DNA of 64,000 nt from Flaviramulus multivorans (GCF_021728415.1 NZ_JAKKDV010000001.1:186001-250000); one strand, 5' to 3'. Shown: positions 1 to 9,329, counted from the first letter of the stretch. The notes: generated from the sequence alone by a model not told the origin. Program-made: numbers and translations.

Positions 1-1
1 A

Positions 2-385
2 ACGATAGCAGACGCTGAAATTGTAGTTTCTGCTGGACGTGGATTAAAAGGTCCTGAAAATTGGGGTATGATTGAAGAGTTAGCCGATGTTTTAGGTGCT
101 GCCACGGCATGTTCTAAACCAGTATCAGATTTAGGCTGGAGACCTCATAGCGAGCATGTTGGACAAACAGGAAAACCTGTCGCTTCAAACCTTTATATAG
201 CTATAGGTATTTCGGGAGCAATTCAGCATTTAGCCGGTATAAATGCTTCTAAAGTAAAAGTAGTTATTAATACAGATCCTGAAGCTCCTTTCTTTAAGGC
301 CGCAGATTATGGCGTTGTTGGAGACGCTTTTGAAGTAGTCCCACAACTTATTGAAAAATTAAAGGCTTTTAAAGCACAACAATAA
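2..385 (+). CDS. etfA: Electron transfer flavoprotein subunit alpha, C-terminal part
   Basis: This is the last ~127 residues of the ETF alpha subunit, cut by the window edge; the reading frame is open from base 2. It matches the FAD-binding C-terminal domain: the segment with RGLKGPENW, then [12 protein letters not shown], the QTGKPV loop, and [11 protein letters not shown] followed by [10 protein letters not shown]. These residues bind the adenine and ribityl parts of FAD in the family. ETF passes electrons from acyl-CoA dehydrogenases to the quinone pool through ETF-quinone oxidoreductase. The beta subunit (etfB) would be expected just upstream, outside the window. No convincing hairpin terminator follows the stop. 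Identity is secure; only the N-terminal part is missing. Confidence 0.95.
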   Translation, partial: TIADAEIVVSAGRGLKGPENWGMIEELADVLGAATACSKPVSDLGWRPHSEHVGQTGKPVASNLYIAIGISGAIQHLAGINASKVKVVINTDPEAPFFKAADYGVVGDAFEVVPQLIEKLKAFKAQQ

Positions 386-460
386 AATTATTTTTTATAA
401 ATTGTATCTTAGTATCGTATTGAACTGCTTAAATTAGCATTTTATCTTAATCTGCCTAAG

Positions 461-495
461 GTAGTTGGTAAAGTCCGAATTTAAACAGTTCTTTG
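461..495 (+). promoter_or_regulatory. Possible Bacteroidetes-type promoter for the DUF151 gene
   Basis: A TTG at 465-467 is followed after 20 bases by GTTCTTTG at 488-495, which resembles the Bacteroidetes -33 TTG / -7 TAnnTTTG promoter but with both bases of the TA changed. It lies 15 bases before the next start codon. The match is imperfect, so this is only a candidate. Confidence 0.25.
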
Positions 496-509
496 CGTTT
501 TTATAAAAT

Positions 510-1133
510 ATGAGTTTAGTAAGATTAAATATTAAAGGAATATCCTATAGCCAAACCCAAAATGGCGCTTATGCCTTGATTTTAAACGAGGTTGATGGGG
601 ACAGAAAACTCCCTATTGTAATTGGTGCTTTTGAAGCACAATCTATTGCCATTGCCTTAGAAAAAGAAATTAGTCCACCTAGACCATTAACACACGATTT
701 ATTTAAAAATTTTGCAGATAGATTTGATATTATTGTTAAACAAGTTATAATTCATAAACTGGTTGATGGTGTATTTTATTCTAGTTTAATTTGCGAACGC
801 GATAAAATTGAAGAAATTATCGATGCTCGAACCAGTGATGCTATTGCTTTAGCTCTTAGATTTCAAGCGCCTATATTTACTTATAAAAATATTCTTGATA
901 AAGCAGGGATTTATCTTAAAGTAAACCCAAAAAAGAAAGACGAAGACGAAGAAAATCAAGATAGTATTTTGATGGATGATTTGGTAGCTAATGAACTAGA
1001 ACCTCAAGAGACAAAAGAAAATTTTAAAGGCAAAACTTTAAAAGAACTTCATAATTTATTGGATGAAGCTGTGCTAAACGAAGATTATGAAAAAGCCGCA
1101 CGGATTCGCGACGAAATTTCTAAAAGAGAATAA
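510..1133 (+). CDS. Bifunctional nuclease family protein (DUF151) with C-terminal UVR motif
   Basis: A 207-residue cytoplasmic protein. Residues 1-150 form a DUF151/bifunctional-nuclease domain, recognisable from LPIVIGAFEAQSIAIALE, the following SPPRPLTHDL segment and TSDAIALALRFQAPIF. The last ~35 residues (LKELHNLLDEAVLNEDYEKAARIRDEI) are a UvrB/UvrC-type UVR motif, which usually mediates protein-protein contact. This domain pair is common in Bacteroidetes. Members have been reported to have RNase/DNase activity in plants, but the bacterial role is not settled. It lies 15 bases upstream of the nucleoside transporter gene on the same strand, so the two are probably cotranscribed. Confidence 0.85.
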   Translation: MSLVRLNIKGISYSQTQNGAYALILNEVDGDRKLPIVIGAFEAQSIAIALEKEISPPRPLTHDLFKNFADRFDIIVKQVIIHKLVDGVFYSSLICERDKIEEIIDARTSDAIALALRFQAPIFTYKNILDKAGIYLKVNPKKKDEDEENQDSILMDDLVANELEPQETKENFKGKTLKELHNLLDEAVLNEDYEKAARIRDEISKRE

Positions 1134-1148
1134 CACCCAACTTAAATT

Positions 1149-2678
1149 ATGAGAAAGCATTTTTTGTTTTTTGTTTCCCTAATTTTATTTTTTACTTTAA
1201 CCACACAAGCACAAGATTTAAATTCAAAATCTCAATTAAACACAAATCAAAATACTACTACCGTTGAAACTAAATCACCTGATTCAGTTTTAACAAATAG
1301 TACTGAAGCAAAAACCTCAAACGTTTCTCATTCGCCTTCACAAAATACGTCATCAACTGATATCATACCTAGTCAAGGTTTTTCAATAAATAGTTTGTGG
1401 CGCGGTATTTTAGGAATGATTACTTTAGTGTTTATTGCTTTCCTTTTTAGTAGTAACAAAAAAGCTATTAATTGGAAAATTGTGGGTATTGGATTAGCCT
1501 TTCAATTACTTATAGCTATTGGTGTTTTAAAAGTTGAATTTATTAAAAGTATTTTTGAATTCATCGGTGGTTTATTTGTTCAAGTATTAGAATTCACCAG
1601 AGCTGGAAGCAAATTTTTGTTTGAAGGATTGGTGGTTGATATGGATACTTTTGGGTTTATATTCGCCTTTCAAGTATTACCTACTATTATATTTTTCTCC
1701 GCACTTACTTCGGTATTATTTTATTTAGGTATCATTCAAAAAGTAGTAAAAGCTATGGCTTGGTTACTTACAAAAGCCTTAAAAATTTCTGGGGCAGAAA
1801 GCTTAAGCGTTGCGGGTAACATATTTTTAGGACAGACTGAAGCGCCGCTTTTAATAAAAGCTTATTTAGAAAAAATGAATAAGTCTGAAATGCTTTTAGT
1901 AATGATTGGTGGAATGGCAACCGTTGCTGGTGCCGTATTAGCAGCTTATATTGGATTTCTTGGTGGAGACGATCCTGCTTTACGCTTATTCTATGCAAAA
2001 CATTTATTAGCAGCTTCTGTAATGGCAGCTCCTGGAGCTATAGTCATTTCAAAAATTTTATATCCACAAACCGAGGAAGTTAATACAGATGTTAGCGTTT
2101 CACAAGAAAAAATTGGTTCTAATTTTTTAGATGCTATTGCCAATGGTACTACAGAAGGCTTAAAGCTTGCCGTAAATGTTGGTGCTATGTTATTAGTCTT
2201 TGTAGCTTTTATAGCTATGATTAATTACGGGTTCTTAAAAATAGGCCATTATTCAGGATTAAACAGTTGGATAATTGAAAATACCAGATATGAAAGTTTG
2301 TCTTTGGAGTTTATTCTTGGGTATATATTTTCACCACTTATGTGGTTAATTGGTGTAGCTAAAGAAGATATGGCACTTATGGGTCAGCTTTTAGGTATTA
2401 AATTAGCCGCTAGTGAGTTTGTTGGCTACATTCAATTAGCCGACTTAAAAAATGTTGGAAACTCCATTCACCTTACTTATGAGAAATCTATAATTATGGC
2501 AACTTATATGCTTTGTGGTTTTGCAAATTTTGCTTCTATAGGCATTCAAATAGGAGGTATTGGGTCGTTAGCCCCTGGTCAGCGTAAAACGTTATCAAAG
2601 TTTGGTATGAAAGCTTTAATTGGAGGTACCATAGCGTCTTTAATTTCGGCAACTATTGCAGGTATGATTATAGGTTAA
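1149..2678 (+). CDS. Concentrative nucleoside transporter (CNT/NupC family)
   Basis: An inner-membrane nucleoside symporter of the CNT family, 509 residues. The core (from about residue 80) has many hydrophobic helices, and the family signatures FLGQTEAPLLIKAY and the C-terminal MATYMLCGFANFASIGIQIGGIG are clear. Odd feature: the protein starts with a cleavable-looking signal peptide ending ALTTQA-type (residues 1-21), then a Ser/Thr/Asn/Gln-rich stretch to about residue 75 before the first core helix. NupC proteins lack this; similar extensions are probably lineage-specific. It sits just upstream of thyA, consistent with salvage of (deoxy)nucleosides, though a gap of 87 bases separates them. 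Substrate specificity cannot be read from the sequence. Confidence 0.88.
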   Translation: MRKHFLFFVSLILFFTLTTQAQDLNSKSQLNTNQNTTTVETKSPDSVLTNSTEAKTSNVSHSPSQNTSSTDIIPSQGFSINSLWRGILGMITLVFIAFLFSSNKKAINWKIVGIGLAFQLLIAIGVLKVEFIKSIFEFIGGLFVQVLEFTRAGSKFLFEGLVVDMDTFGFIFAFQVLPTIIFFSALTSVLFYLGIIQKVVKAMAWLLTKALKISGAESLSVAGNIFLGQTEAPLLIKAYLEKMNKSEMLLVMIGGMATVAGAVLAAYIGFLGGDDPALRLFYAKHLLAASVMAAPGAIVISKILYPQTEEVNTDVSVSQEKIGSNFLDAIANGTTEGLKLAVNVGAMLLVFVAFIAMINYGFLKIGHYSGLNSWIIENTRYESLSLEFILGYIFSPLMWLIGVAKEDMALMGQLLGIKLAASEFVGYIQLADLKNVGNSIHLTYEKSIIMATYMLCGFANFASIGIQIGGIGSLAPGQRKTLSKFGMKALIGGTIASLISATIAGMIIG

Positions 2679-2765
2679 TAACTTTTTCTGCAAAATCAAA
2701 GTTTTAACATAGTACCTTAATAGTTTTTTATATTTTTATTTTTTTTTAAGAAATTGACAATTTAA

Positions 2766-3590
2766 ATGCAACAATATCACGACTTAGTAAAGCACGTTTT
2801 AGCAAACGGAAACGAAAAACAAGATAGAACGGGTACAGGTACAAAAAGTGTTTTTGGATACCAAATGCGATTTGATTTAAGTGAAGGATTCCCGATGGTA
2901 ACCACAAAAAAATTGCATTTAAAATCCATTATTTATGAACTCTTGTGGTTCTTAAAGGGTGATACTAATATTAATTATTTAACAGAGAACGGTGTTCGTA
3001 TCTGGAATGAGTGGGCTGATGAAAATGGTAATTTAGGCCCTGTTTATGGACATCAATGGCGTAACTGGAATAGCGATGAGATTGACCAGATAAAAGAAGT
3101 TATCCATACTTTAAAAAACAACCCAGATAGTAGAAGGATGTTGGTTTCTGCTTGGAATCCTTCAGTTTTACCAGACACATCTAAATCGTTTAGTGAAAAT
3201 GTAGCCAACGGAAAAGCTGCACTTCCTCCTTGTCACGCATTCTTTCAGTTTTATGTTGCCAATGGTAAGTTATCATGTCAGTTATATCAACGTAGTGCCG
3301 ATATCTTTTTAGGAGTTCCTTTTAATATCGCTTCTTATGCTTTGTTTACCATGATGATGGCTCAAGTTTGCGGCTATCAAGCAGGTGAATTTATACACAC
3401 ATTTGGTGATGCTCATATATATAGTAATCATTATGAGCAATTAGAACTTCAACTTTCCAGAGACATAAGACCTCTTCCAAAAATGATTATAAACCCTGAA
3501 GTGAACAATATTTTCGATTTTACTTTTGAAGATTTCACTTTAGTTGATTATAACCCACATCCACACATTAAAGGTGTGGTTGCTGTTTAA
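2766..3590 (+). CDS. thyA: Thymidylate synthase
   Basis: Converts dUMP to dTMP using methylene-tetrahydrofolate and releases dihydrofolate. The 274-residue protein has the folate/dUMP signatures [41 protein letters not shown], the catalytic Cys156 in [10 protein letters not shown], the following [15 protein letters not shown], and the [12 protein letters not shown] block near the end. It is about ten residues longer than the Escherichia coli enzyme because of an insertion just before the catalytic cysteine (about residues 138-150). The dihydrofolate it produces would be recycled by the DHFR domain encoded about 3.4 kb downstream. Strong identification. Confidence 0.98.
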   Translation: MQQYHDLVKHVLANGNEKQDRTGTGTKSVFGYQMRFDLSEGFPMVTTKKLHLKSIIYELLWFLKGDTNINYLTENGVRIWNEWADENGNLGPVYGHQWRNWNSDEIDQIKEVIHTLKNNPDSRRMLVSAWNPSVLPDTSKSFSENVANGKAALPPCHAFFQFYVANGKLSCQLYQRSADIFLGVPFNIASYALFTMMMAQVCGYQAGEFIHTFGDAHIYSNHYEQLELQLSRDIRPLPKMIINPEVNNIFDFTFEDFTLVDYNPHPHIKGVVAV

Positions 3591-3604
3591 CTTAAAAATA
3601 TGCT

Positions 3605-6343
3605 ATGAAAAAAACTTTACTATTTGTATTATCACTTTTACTAATTTCGTTATTATTTGTGGTTACAAAAAAAGACCCAACAACAACTCAAAAAGTTGTT
3701 AAAATTGAACGAAAGACAATTAATCCAACCCACGCTGGAAAGAAAAAAACACTTGAAGAAAGAGCGCTTTATAATGAAGCCAGAAATTTACATGAATTTT
3801 ATAGACAGGTTAATCCTTTAACAGGAGTTATTCCAAAAGAAGAGAAAAACCGAGAATTTAAACAGGCAACGAGTTCTAAATTAAGAAAAAACTTAACAGG
3901 TAAAGTTCCTCAAACAACCTATATAAATAGAGGCGCAAGTAATTTAGGCGGACGTACTAGAACCATCGTTATAGATAAAAGTGATAACACTGGGAATACT
4001 ATTATTGCCGGTGGTGTTAGTGGTGGTGTATTTAGAACAACCAATGGAGGTGCCAGTTGGACTAAAGTTTCTGCAAATGACGAAATACATAATGTTACCT
4101 CTATAGCTCAAGACCCTACAAATACAAATATATGGTATTATGCTACTGGTGAAGGTTTAGGTAATTCTGCTTCACTGAGTGGTTCTTTTTACTTTGGCCA
4201 AGGCATTTGGCAATCAATTGATGGTGGATTAACTTGGAGTCAAATTGCATCTACAGCTTCCGATCAAGATGTTTTCAATGCACCTTTCGATATCATTTTT
4301 AAACTAGCTGTTCATCCAACTAGTGGTAATCTTTATGCTGCTACTTTTGGTAGAATCATGAGATACAATAATAGAAGTTGGACTACAGAAATAGATGGTG
4401 GTGCCACAAGTACTAATAGAGCAACCGATGTAGTAATTACAACAGGAGGTAGAGTTTATGCTGCCTTCTCTGGAACACATGACGCAGCTATAGAAGGAGT
4501 ATGGACTTCAGCAAATGGTGTTGGCGGTTGGTCGAGAATAAATAATAACGGGATTGACCCAGCATATTTTACACCTGCAGGACGTGTTGTTTTGGCTTTA
4601 GCACCTTCTAATCAAAACAAATTATACACCTTATTTGTTAACGGAAACGGTTCCGATTGTTCTACAACTCCTGCTATTGAGGCGGATTTATGGATGTGGG
4701 ATCAATCTACATTAACATACACCGATTACTCAAGTAAACTTCCTGATGAAACAGGTTGTTCAAATGGAAACGACCCATTTGCTGTTCAAGGTGGTTATGA
4801 TTTAGTAGTCAGTGTTAAACCAGATAATGAAAACTTTGTGGTTATTGGTGGAACAAATTCATATAAAATGAGCAATATTACTGGCGCAGGTACTTTTACA
4901 CGTATTGGTGGTTATGCTTCTGCAAGTGGTTATGCTCAATATGCTAATAATCATCCCGATATTCATGCTTTAGTTTTTAGCCCTTTTAACAGCAATGTTC
5001 TTTTATCTGGAACTGATGGGGGCATCCATAGAACTTCAAATATTACAGCTCCTACTGTAGGTTGGACAAGTTTAAATAATAACTACCAAACCCAACAATA
5101 TTATCATGTAGCTATAGATCCTGCTACAGGGTCAGATATTGTTCTTGGTGGTTTACAAGATAATGGAACTAACGCCGGTGGAATGGATTATGGCCAACCT
5201 GATTTAACAACTCAAACCAATGTTGGTACAGGTGATGGGGCTGCCTCTGCTATTTCTAGAGATGATGCTTGTATTCCATTCTTCATAAGTGTTCAAAATG
5301 GAACGCTTTATAGAGATTGTCCTACATTTGCTAATATTACCCCAGAAGAAAGCCCAGGAGTTACTTATGAGAGTCAATTTGTTACTTATTTCTATTTAGA
5401 TCCTGATAACAACAATGCACTTTATTATGCTGCCGAAAAGACACTTTTAAGAACTACTGACGCAACTAATGTGACTGCAAGTACGTGGACTGATATGGGT
5501 GCCACTAATACTACTTTTAGCCATTTAGACTCTTTTCAAACATTTTCTACAACTAGAGGCACATATAATCCAGCCACTAGTTATTTGTTAATGGGCGGTG
5601 ATGCTGGACATATTTACAGATTAGATGATCCGCAAAATGCAGCATCTATTGCATCAGCGGTTGATATTACACCACCAACGGCTACTATAGAGTTTCCATC
5701 TATTGTTACCGGATTAGCTATACATCCAACTAATAGAGATATTGTTTTAGCAACTTATTCAAATTACGGAACTGAAAGCATATTCTTAACTACTAATGCC
5801 ACAAATGCTAGCCCAACCTGGACATTGGTTGAACGTAACTTATCATCTCATTCTATAAGATCTGCCGCTATTGCTGAAGTTTCTGGTCAAACTATTTACT
5901 TTGTTGGTACCGCTAGAGGATTGTATAGCTCACAAGATCCAACAACTACAGACTGGGTTAGAGAGTCTCCTGATGAAATAGGGTTTGCTTTGGTAAGCTC
6001 ATTAGCTTATAGGCCTTCAGATAATCATTTGTTAATTGGAACGCACGGTAATGGTATGTATGAAAGTATTATCACAGATGTATTAAACACAAATGATATT
6101 AATGATATCAGTCATTATATTTCGTTATTTCCTAACCCGACTACTGACGAAATAAATTTAAATATTCCTCAAGAGTTTGGAAATTCAATAAAGTACAGTA
6201 TTAAAAATATGCTAGGGCAATCCATAACTAACGGTACGCTTTTAAGCAATAAAATTGATGTTAGTACTTTACAGACTGGAATGTATTTTATAGAACTTAA
6301 TACTGGAGATAAAAAAGGAACTAAGAAGTTTATTAGAAAATAA
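3605..6343 (+). CDS. Secreted BNR/sortilin-like repeat protein with type IX secretion sorting domain
   Basis: A 912-residue exported protein. Residues 1-23 are a signal peptide (two Lys then a Leu-rich core). The body has repeated Asp-box/BNR-like motifs such as GGVFRTTNGGASWTKV, GIWQSIDGGLTWSQI and GTDGGIHRTSN, typical of sialidase- or sortilin/VPS10-like beta-propellers. No catalytic sialidase arginine triad could be assigned, so an enzymatic role is not supported. The last 72 residues (from LFPNPTTDEI at 841) form a type A T9SS C-terminal sorting domain ending TGMYFIELNTGDKKGTKKFIRK-like, so the protein is secreted or surface-anchored through the type IX system. It follows thyA by 14 bases, yet probably has no functional link to it. 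Confidence 0.85.
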   Translation: MKKTLLFVLSLLLISLLFVVTKKDPTTTQKVVKIERKTINPTHAGKKKTLEERALYNEARNLHEFYRQVNPLTGVIPKEEKNREFKQATSSKLRKNLTGKVPQTTYINRGASNLGGRTRTIVIDKSDNTGNTIIAGGVSGGVFRTTNGGASWTKVSANDEIHNVTSIAQDPTNTNIWYYATGEGLGNSASLSGSFYFGQGIWQSIDGGLTWSQIASTASDQDVFNAPFDIIFKLAVHPTSGNLYAATFGRIMRYNNRSWTTEIDGGATSTNRATDVVITTGGRVYAAFSGTHDAAIEGVWTSANGVGGWSRINNNGIDPAYFTPAGRVVLALAPSNQNKLYTLFVNGNGSDCSTTPAIEADLWMWDQSTLTYTDYSSKLPDETGCSNGNDPFAVQGGYDLVVSVKPDNENFVVIGGTNSYKMSNITGAGTFTRIGGYASASGYAQYANNHPDIHALVFSPFNSNVLLSGTDGGIHRTSNITAPTVGWTSLNNNYQTQQYYHVAIDPATGSDIVLGGLQDNGTNAGGMDYGQPDLTTQTNVGTGDGAASAISRDDACIPFFISVQNGTLYRDCPTFANITPEESPGVTYESQFVTYFYLDPDNNNALYYAAEKTLLRTTDATNVTASTWTDMGATNTTFSHLDSFQTFSTTRGTYNPATSYLLMGGDAGHIYRLDDPQNAASIASAVDITPPTATIEFPSIVTGLAIHPTNRDIVLATYSNYGTESIFLTTNATNASPTWTLVERNLSSHSIRSAAIAEVSGQTIYFVGTARGLYSSQDPTTTDWVRESPDEIGFALVSSLAYRPSDNHLLIGTHGNGMYESIITDVLNTNDINDISHYISLFPNPTTDEINLNIPQEFGNSIKYSIKNMLGQSITNGTLLSNKIDVSTLQTGMYFIELNTGDKKGTKKFIRK

Positions 6344-6361
6344 TAAAAACTTCATGAAAAT

Positions 6362-6395
6362 AAAAAAGCACTTTCTATAAAGAGAGTGCTTTTTT
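6362..6395. terminator. Bidirectional rho-independent terminator
   Basis: A 15-bp stem (6362-6376 with 6381-6395, one G-T wobble) encloses the loop ATAA. The stem has an A-run on one side and a T-run on the other, so it can act in both directions. It sits between two genes that converge here: the T9SS-exported protein (+) and the CBM48-like protein (-). Confidence 0.85.
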
Positions 6396-6414
6396 GTTTG
6401 TATAAGTTGAATTA

Positions 6415-6711
6415 CTATACGTTTACAACGCTATTTTCTGCTCCAGCAAAATCATTCCAAGCGTATGCATCAGCCGCATCATCGTTAACGTAAACACCAT
6501 CAACTACATATTTAAACTCATAAGAGTTTCCTGTTTCTAAATCAAGTGTTCCTTTAAAAGTACCATTTTTTAATTTTTTAAGAGGTGCTTTTTTAGCATT
6601 CCACTCATTAAAGCTTCCAACTACTGATACTTTTTTCGCGTCTTCAGCAGGCAAAGTAAAAGTTACTTTACACACGGGTTTACTTTTTAAATATTGTTTC
6701 TTAATAGACAT
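6415..6711 (-). CDS. Small glycogen-binding-like (isoamylase N-terminal/CBM48-like) domain protein
   Basis: A 98-residue cytoplasmic protein made only of an early-set beta-sandwich related to CBM48/AMPK-beta glycogen-binding domains. Diagnostic elements are FTLPAEDAKKVSVVGSFNEWN, the GTFKGTLDLETGNSYEFKYVVDG stretch and the terminal NDDAADAYAWNDFAGAENSVVNV-type strand. In the family the conserved Trp/Lys face binds alpha-glucans; here VGSFNEWN is retained. No catalytic domain is attached and no glycogen gene lies nearby, so its partner and role are unknown. It is transcribed alone, ending at the shared hairpin terminator. Confidence 0.8.
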   Translation of the reverse strand: MSIKKQYLKSKPVCKVTFTLPAEDAKKVSVVGSFNEWNAKKAPLKKLKNGTFKGTLDLETGNSYEFKYVVDGVYVNDDAADAYAWNDFAGAENSVVNV

Positions 6712-7017
6712 GTTTTTAAATTTTAAAGTGTTGTTTTACGGTGCAAATTTAGGAACATTTCTTAACTAGTATGTATTTATTGCTATGAGATTTGAAAAAA
6801 TTATCAATTTGTTAATTGTAATTCAAATAAATTATTGGTTAATAAAAAAATTAGCATAATATTTATATAATCATCAACAAAAAAAATTACGTTTCTAGCT
6901 GATAATCAATCACTTTTAACCGAAAACGATTTCGAAAATCAACTTGATTTTACATAAATTATTATTGATTTTATTATCATCAAAAAGCATTAACTTTACA
7001 GCCGTTATTTTAGCACT
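6712..7017. other. AT-rich divergent intergenic region
   Basis: This 306-base gap separates two divergent genes, the CBM48-like protein and the 2TM-DHFR protein, and should hold both promoters. It is very AT-rich. A TAACTTTAC box at 6991-6999, 18 bases before the DHFR start, resembles the -7 element TAnnTTTG. A short inverted repeat CGAAAACGATTTCG lies at 6921-6934. No open reading frame or RNA gene is convincing. Confidence 0.5.
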
Positions 7018-7929
7018 ATGTTTGGAAAAAAGAAACCCACACCACAAATAGATAAAGACCAATTAGAGTTAATCGAAAATGCTCAAAAGCGGATTAAACA
7101 AAAAAAGCGTTTGTACATACATTTTGTTGTTTTTTTAATTGGTGCCGTCTTTTTAATTATTGCTAATACTGTATTGGGTATTGGTAAAGATGTTACATTA
7201 TTTGGTAAGGAGTGGTTTTTATTTGCTATTCTTATATGGCTTTTCTTTTTTCTTTATCATGTTTTCAATGTTTTTATTACACATAAATTTATGGGCAAAG
7301 CATGGGAAAAAGCCCAATTGGAAAAACTAGTTGCTAAACAGCAAACCCGCATAGACAAACTTAAAGCAGGGTTTGTAAAAGAAGAAACTCTCATAGCACA
7401 ATCGGAAGTTTACAACGAATCCCAAACTAAAACTAAAAAGAACAAACTAACTATTATTGTAGCAGCTGCCGAAAATGATGCTATTGGATTGGGTAATAAA
7501 TTAATTTGGCATTTAAGTGATGACTTAAAGCGGTTTAAGAATTTAACAAGCGGACATCATATTATTATGGGGCGCAAAACATTTGAAAGTTTTCCAAAGC
7601 CATTACCTAATAGAATTCACGTCGTAATCACCAGACAACAAAACTATAAGGCTCCAGAAGGGGTTATTGTAGTGAGTAGCTTAGAAGATGCTATTGACGC
7701 GTCAAAAAACGATTCACAACCATTTATAATAGGTGGTGGCGAAATTTATAGACAAGCTTTACCATTTGCGAATAAAATAGAATTAACTCGTGTTCATCAT
7801 AACTTTGAAGCGGATACGTATTTTCCAAAAATTGATACTTCAGTTTGGAAAGAAACATCAAATACGTTTCATAAGAAAGATGAAGAGCATGATTATGAAT
7901 TTTCTTTTATATCTTACGAGAGAAAATAA
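7018..7929 (+). CDS. folA: 2TM domain-dihydrofolate reductase fusion (membrane-anchored DHFR)
   Basis: A 303-residue fusion. Residues ~10-115 form a 2TM domain: a basic helix (KRIKQKKRLYIHF), hydrophobic helices at about 34-50 and 67-86, then a basic coiled segment. Residues ~140-303 are a full DHFR: LTIIVAAAENDAIG, the substrate-binding acidic residue in WHLSDDLKRFK (Asp168 or 169), IIMGRKTFESFPKPLPNR and FIIGGGEIYRQALP. DHFR reduces dihydrofolate to tetrahydrofolate with NADPH and thereby recycles the product of thyA. The fusion would tether this normally soluble enzyme to the inner membrane. The frame is unbroken through the junction, so this is not two overlapping genes. The Nramp-type gene follows after 69 bases. 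Confidence 0.93.
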   Translation: MFGKKKPTPQIDKDQLELIENAQKRIKQKKRLYIHFVVFLIGAVFLIIANTVLGIGKDVTLFGKEWFLFAILIWLFFFLYHVFNVFITHKFMGKAWEKAQLEKLVAKQQTRIDKLKAGFVKEETLIAQSEVYNESQTKTKKNKLTIIVAAAENDAIGLGNKLIWHLSDDLKRFKNLTSGHHIIMGRKTFESFPKPLPNRIHVVITRQQNYKAPEGVIVVSSLEDAIDASKNDSQPFIIGGGEIYRQALPFANKIELTRVHHNFEADTYFPKIDTSVWKETSNTFHKKDEEHDYEFSFISYERK

Positions 7930-7998
7930 AATTATGATGAGTACACTAACTCAAAATATACATTGCTGGAAACAATATTAATCTGAAACTACAAAATT

Positions 7999-9270
7999 AT
8001 GGCTGATGAAACCAGTAAAAATTCTCTATTAAAAAAAATTATTGCCATTATTTTAAGTTTTGGTCCAGGTATTTTTGCCATTGGTTATACCATAGGCACC
8101 GGTAGTGTAACCTCAATGATTGTTGCTGGAAGTAAATTTGGTATGCAATTATTATGGGTTCTTTTATTAAGTTGTTTGTTTTCGGGTATATTAATGTTTG
8201 CATATGGTAATTTTGCATTAATTACAGGAGAAACAGCTCTTTACGGATTTAAAAAGCATTTGAAATTTGGTAAAATTTTAGCCATATTAATAATTATTGG
8301 TGTCACGTTTGGTCAATGGAATTCGTTAATGGGTATTTTAGGAATTTCATCAAATATTATTTTTGAAATATTAGCCATTAATTTTGAAAGCTTAGTTCCT
8401 TATAAATATGAAACAGTTCTATTAACAGCCATTATAATAATTACTGTATTCTATTTGTTGATGCTTGTTGGAAAATATACCTTTTTTGAAAAAATATTGG
8501 TAATATTCGTAACCCTCATGGGTGTTTCGTTTTTAATTTCATTATTTTTTGTACAACCACTTCCTGTAGATGTAATAAAAGGATTAATCCCCACTATTCC
8601 TGAAGTTCCTGGTGGTAAAATGCTTGTTGCAGCCTTTGTTGGTACGACCATGGCAGCCGCAACTTTTTTATCAAGACCTCTCTTTATAAAAGGTAAAGGG
8701 TGGACTATAAAAAACCTTCCACAACAAAAGAAAGATTCTATTACGGCGGCTATTTTAATTTTTGTGATAAGTGGGACTATAATGGCAGTAGCGTGTGGTG
8801 CTTTATTTCATGAAGGCAAAGTGGTAACACATGTGCTTGATATGGCTAATACTCTGGAACCAGTTGCTGGTAAATGGGCTGTTACCATTTTCTTTTTTGG
8901 AGCATTAAGCGCAGGGTTATCTTCTATTTTTCCATGTTTATTAATTGCTCCTTTATTAATTGCGGATTACCAATCAGGAGAATTAGACACAAACTCGAAG
9001 CAATTTAGAATCATAACTGCCGTTGCATGTTTAGTAGCGTTAATAGGTCCTATATTTGGCGCAAATCCTATTGAAATTCAAATTTTGTCACAGGTCTTTA
9101 ATGTTTTTGTATTACCTATAGTTATACTAGGTATTATTCTAATGTTAAAAAACAAAAAAGTTATGAAAGATTACAAAACAGGTCTTAGCATTTATATTGG
9201 ACTTTATGCTGCTTTTTTCTTTTCGTTACTCATTTCGTATAACGGAATAATAGCACTTTTAGATTATTAG
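7999..9270 (+). CDS. Nramp-family divalent-cation transporter with altered metal-site motifs
   Basis: A 423-residue membrane protein with about eleven hydrophobic helices and the overall layout of Nramp (SLC11) transporters, including the opening FGPGIFAIGYTIGTGS and the TM6-like AAFVGTTMAAATFLSRP. In canonical Nramp proteins TM1 carries DPGN and TM6 carries MPH, which coordinate Mn or Fe. Here TM1 reads TIGTGS (residues 31-36) and TM6 reads TMAAAT (217-222), so neither signature is present. That resembles Nramp-related Mg transporters or another branch with different selectivity. The substrate is therefore uncertain. It lies downstream of the DHFR fusion on the same strand and may share its transcript. 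Confidence 0.75.
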   Translation: MADETSKNSLLKKIIAIILSFGPGIFAIGYTIGTGSVTSMIVAGSKFGMQLLWVLLLSCLFSGILMFAYGNFALITGETALYGFKKHLKFGKILAILIIIGVTFGQWNSLMGILGISSNIIFEILAINFESLVPYKYETVLLTAIIIITVFYLLMLVGKYTFFEKILVIFVTLMGVSFLISLFFVQPLPVDVIKGLIPTIPEVPGGKMLVAAFVGTTMAAATFLSRPLFIKGKGWTIKNLPQQKKDSITAAILIFVISGTIMAVACGALFHEGKVVTHVLDMANTLEPVAGKWAVTIFFFGALSAGLSSIFPCLLIAPLLIADYQSGELDTNSKQFRIITAVACLVALIGPIFGANPIEIQILSQVFNVFVLPIVILGIILMLKNKKVMKDYKTGLSIYIGLYAAFFFSLLISYNGIIALLDY

Positions 9271-9329
9271 TTCGAAAGCAACTTCATTAAACTTTAAACT
9301 TCAGAATCAATTTTAAGTAATTTTACCAA

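Noticed and set aside
6921-6934. CGAAAACGATTTCG inverted repeat as a LacI-type operator
   Set aside because: It is short, imperfect and a single copy, and no LacI-type regulator is in the window.
7790-7981. Small plus-strand frame overlapping the DHFR end
   Set aside because: It is an out-of-frame shadow with no family resemblance.
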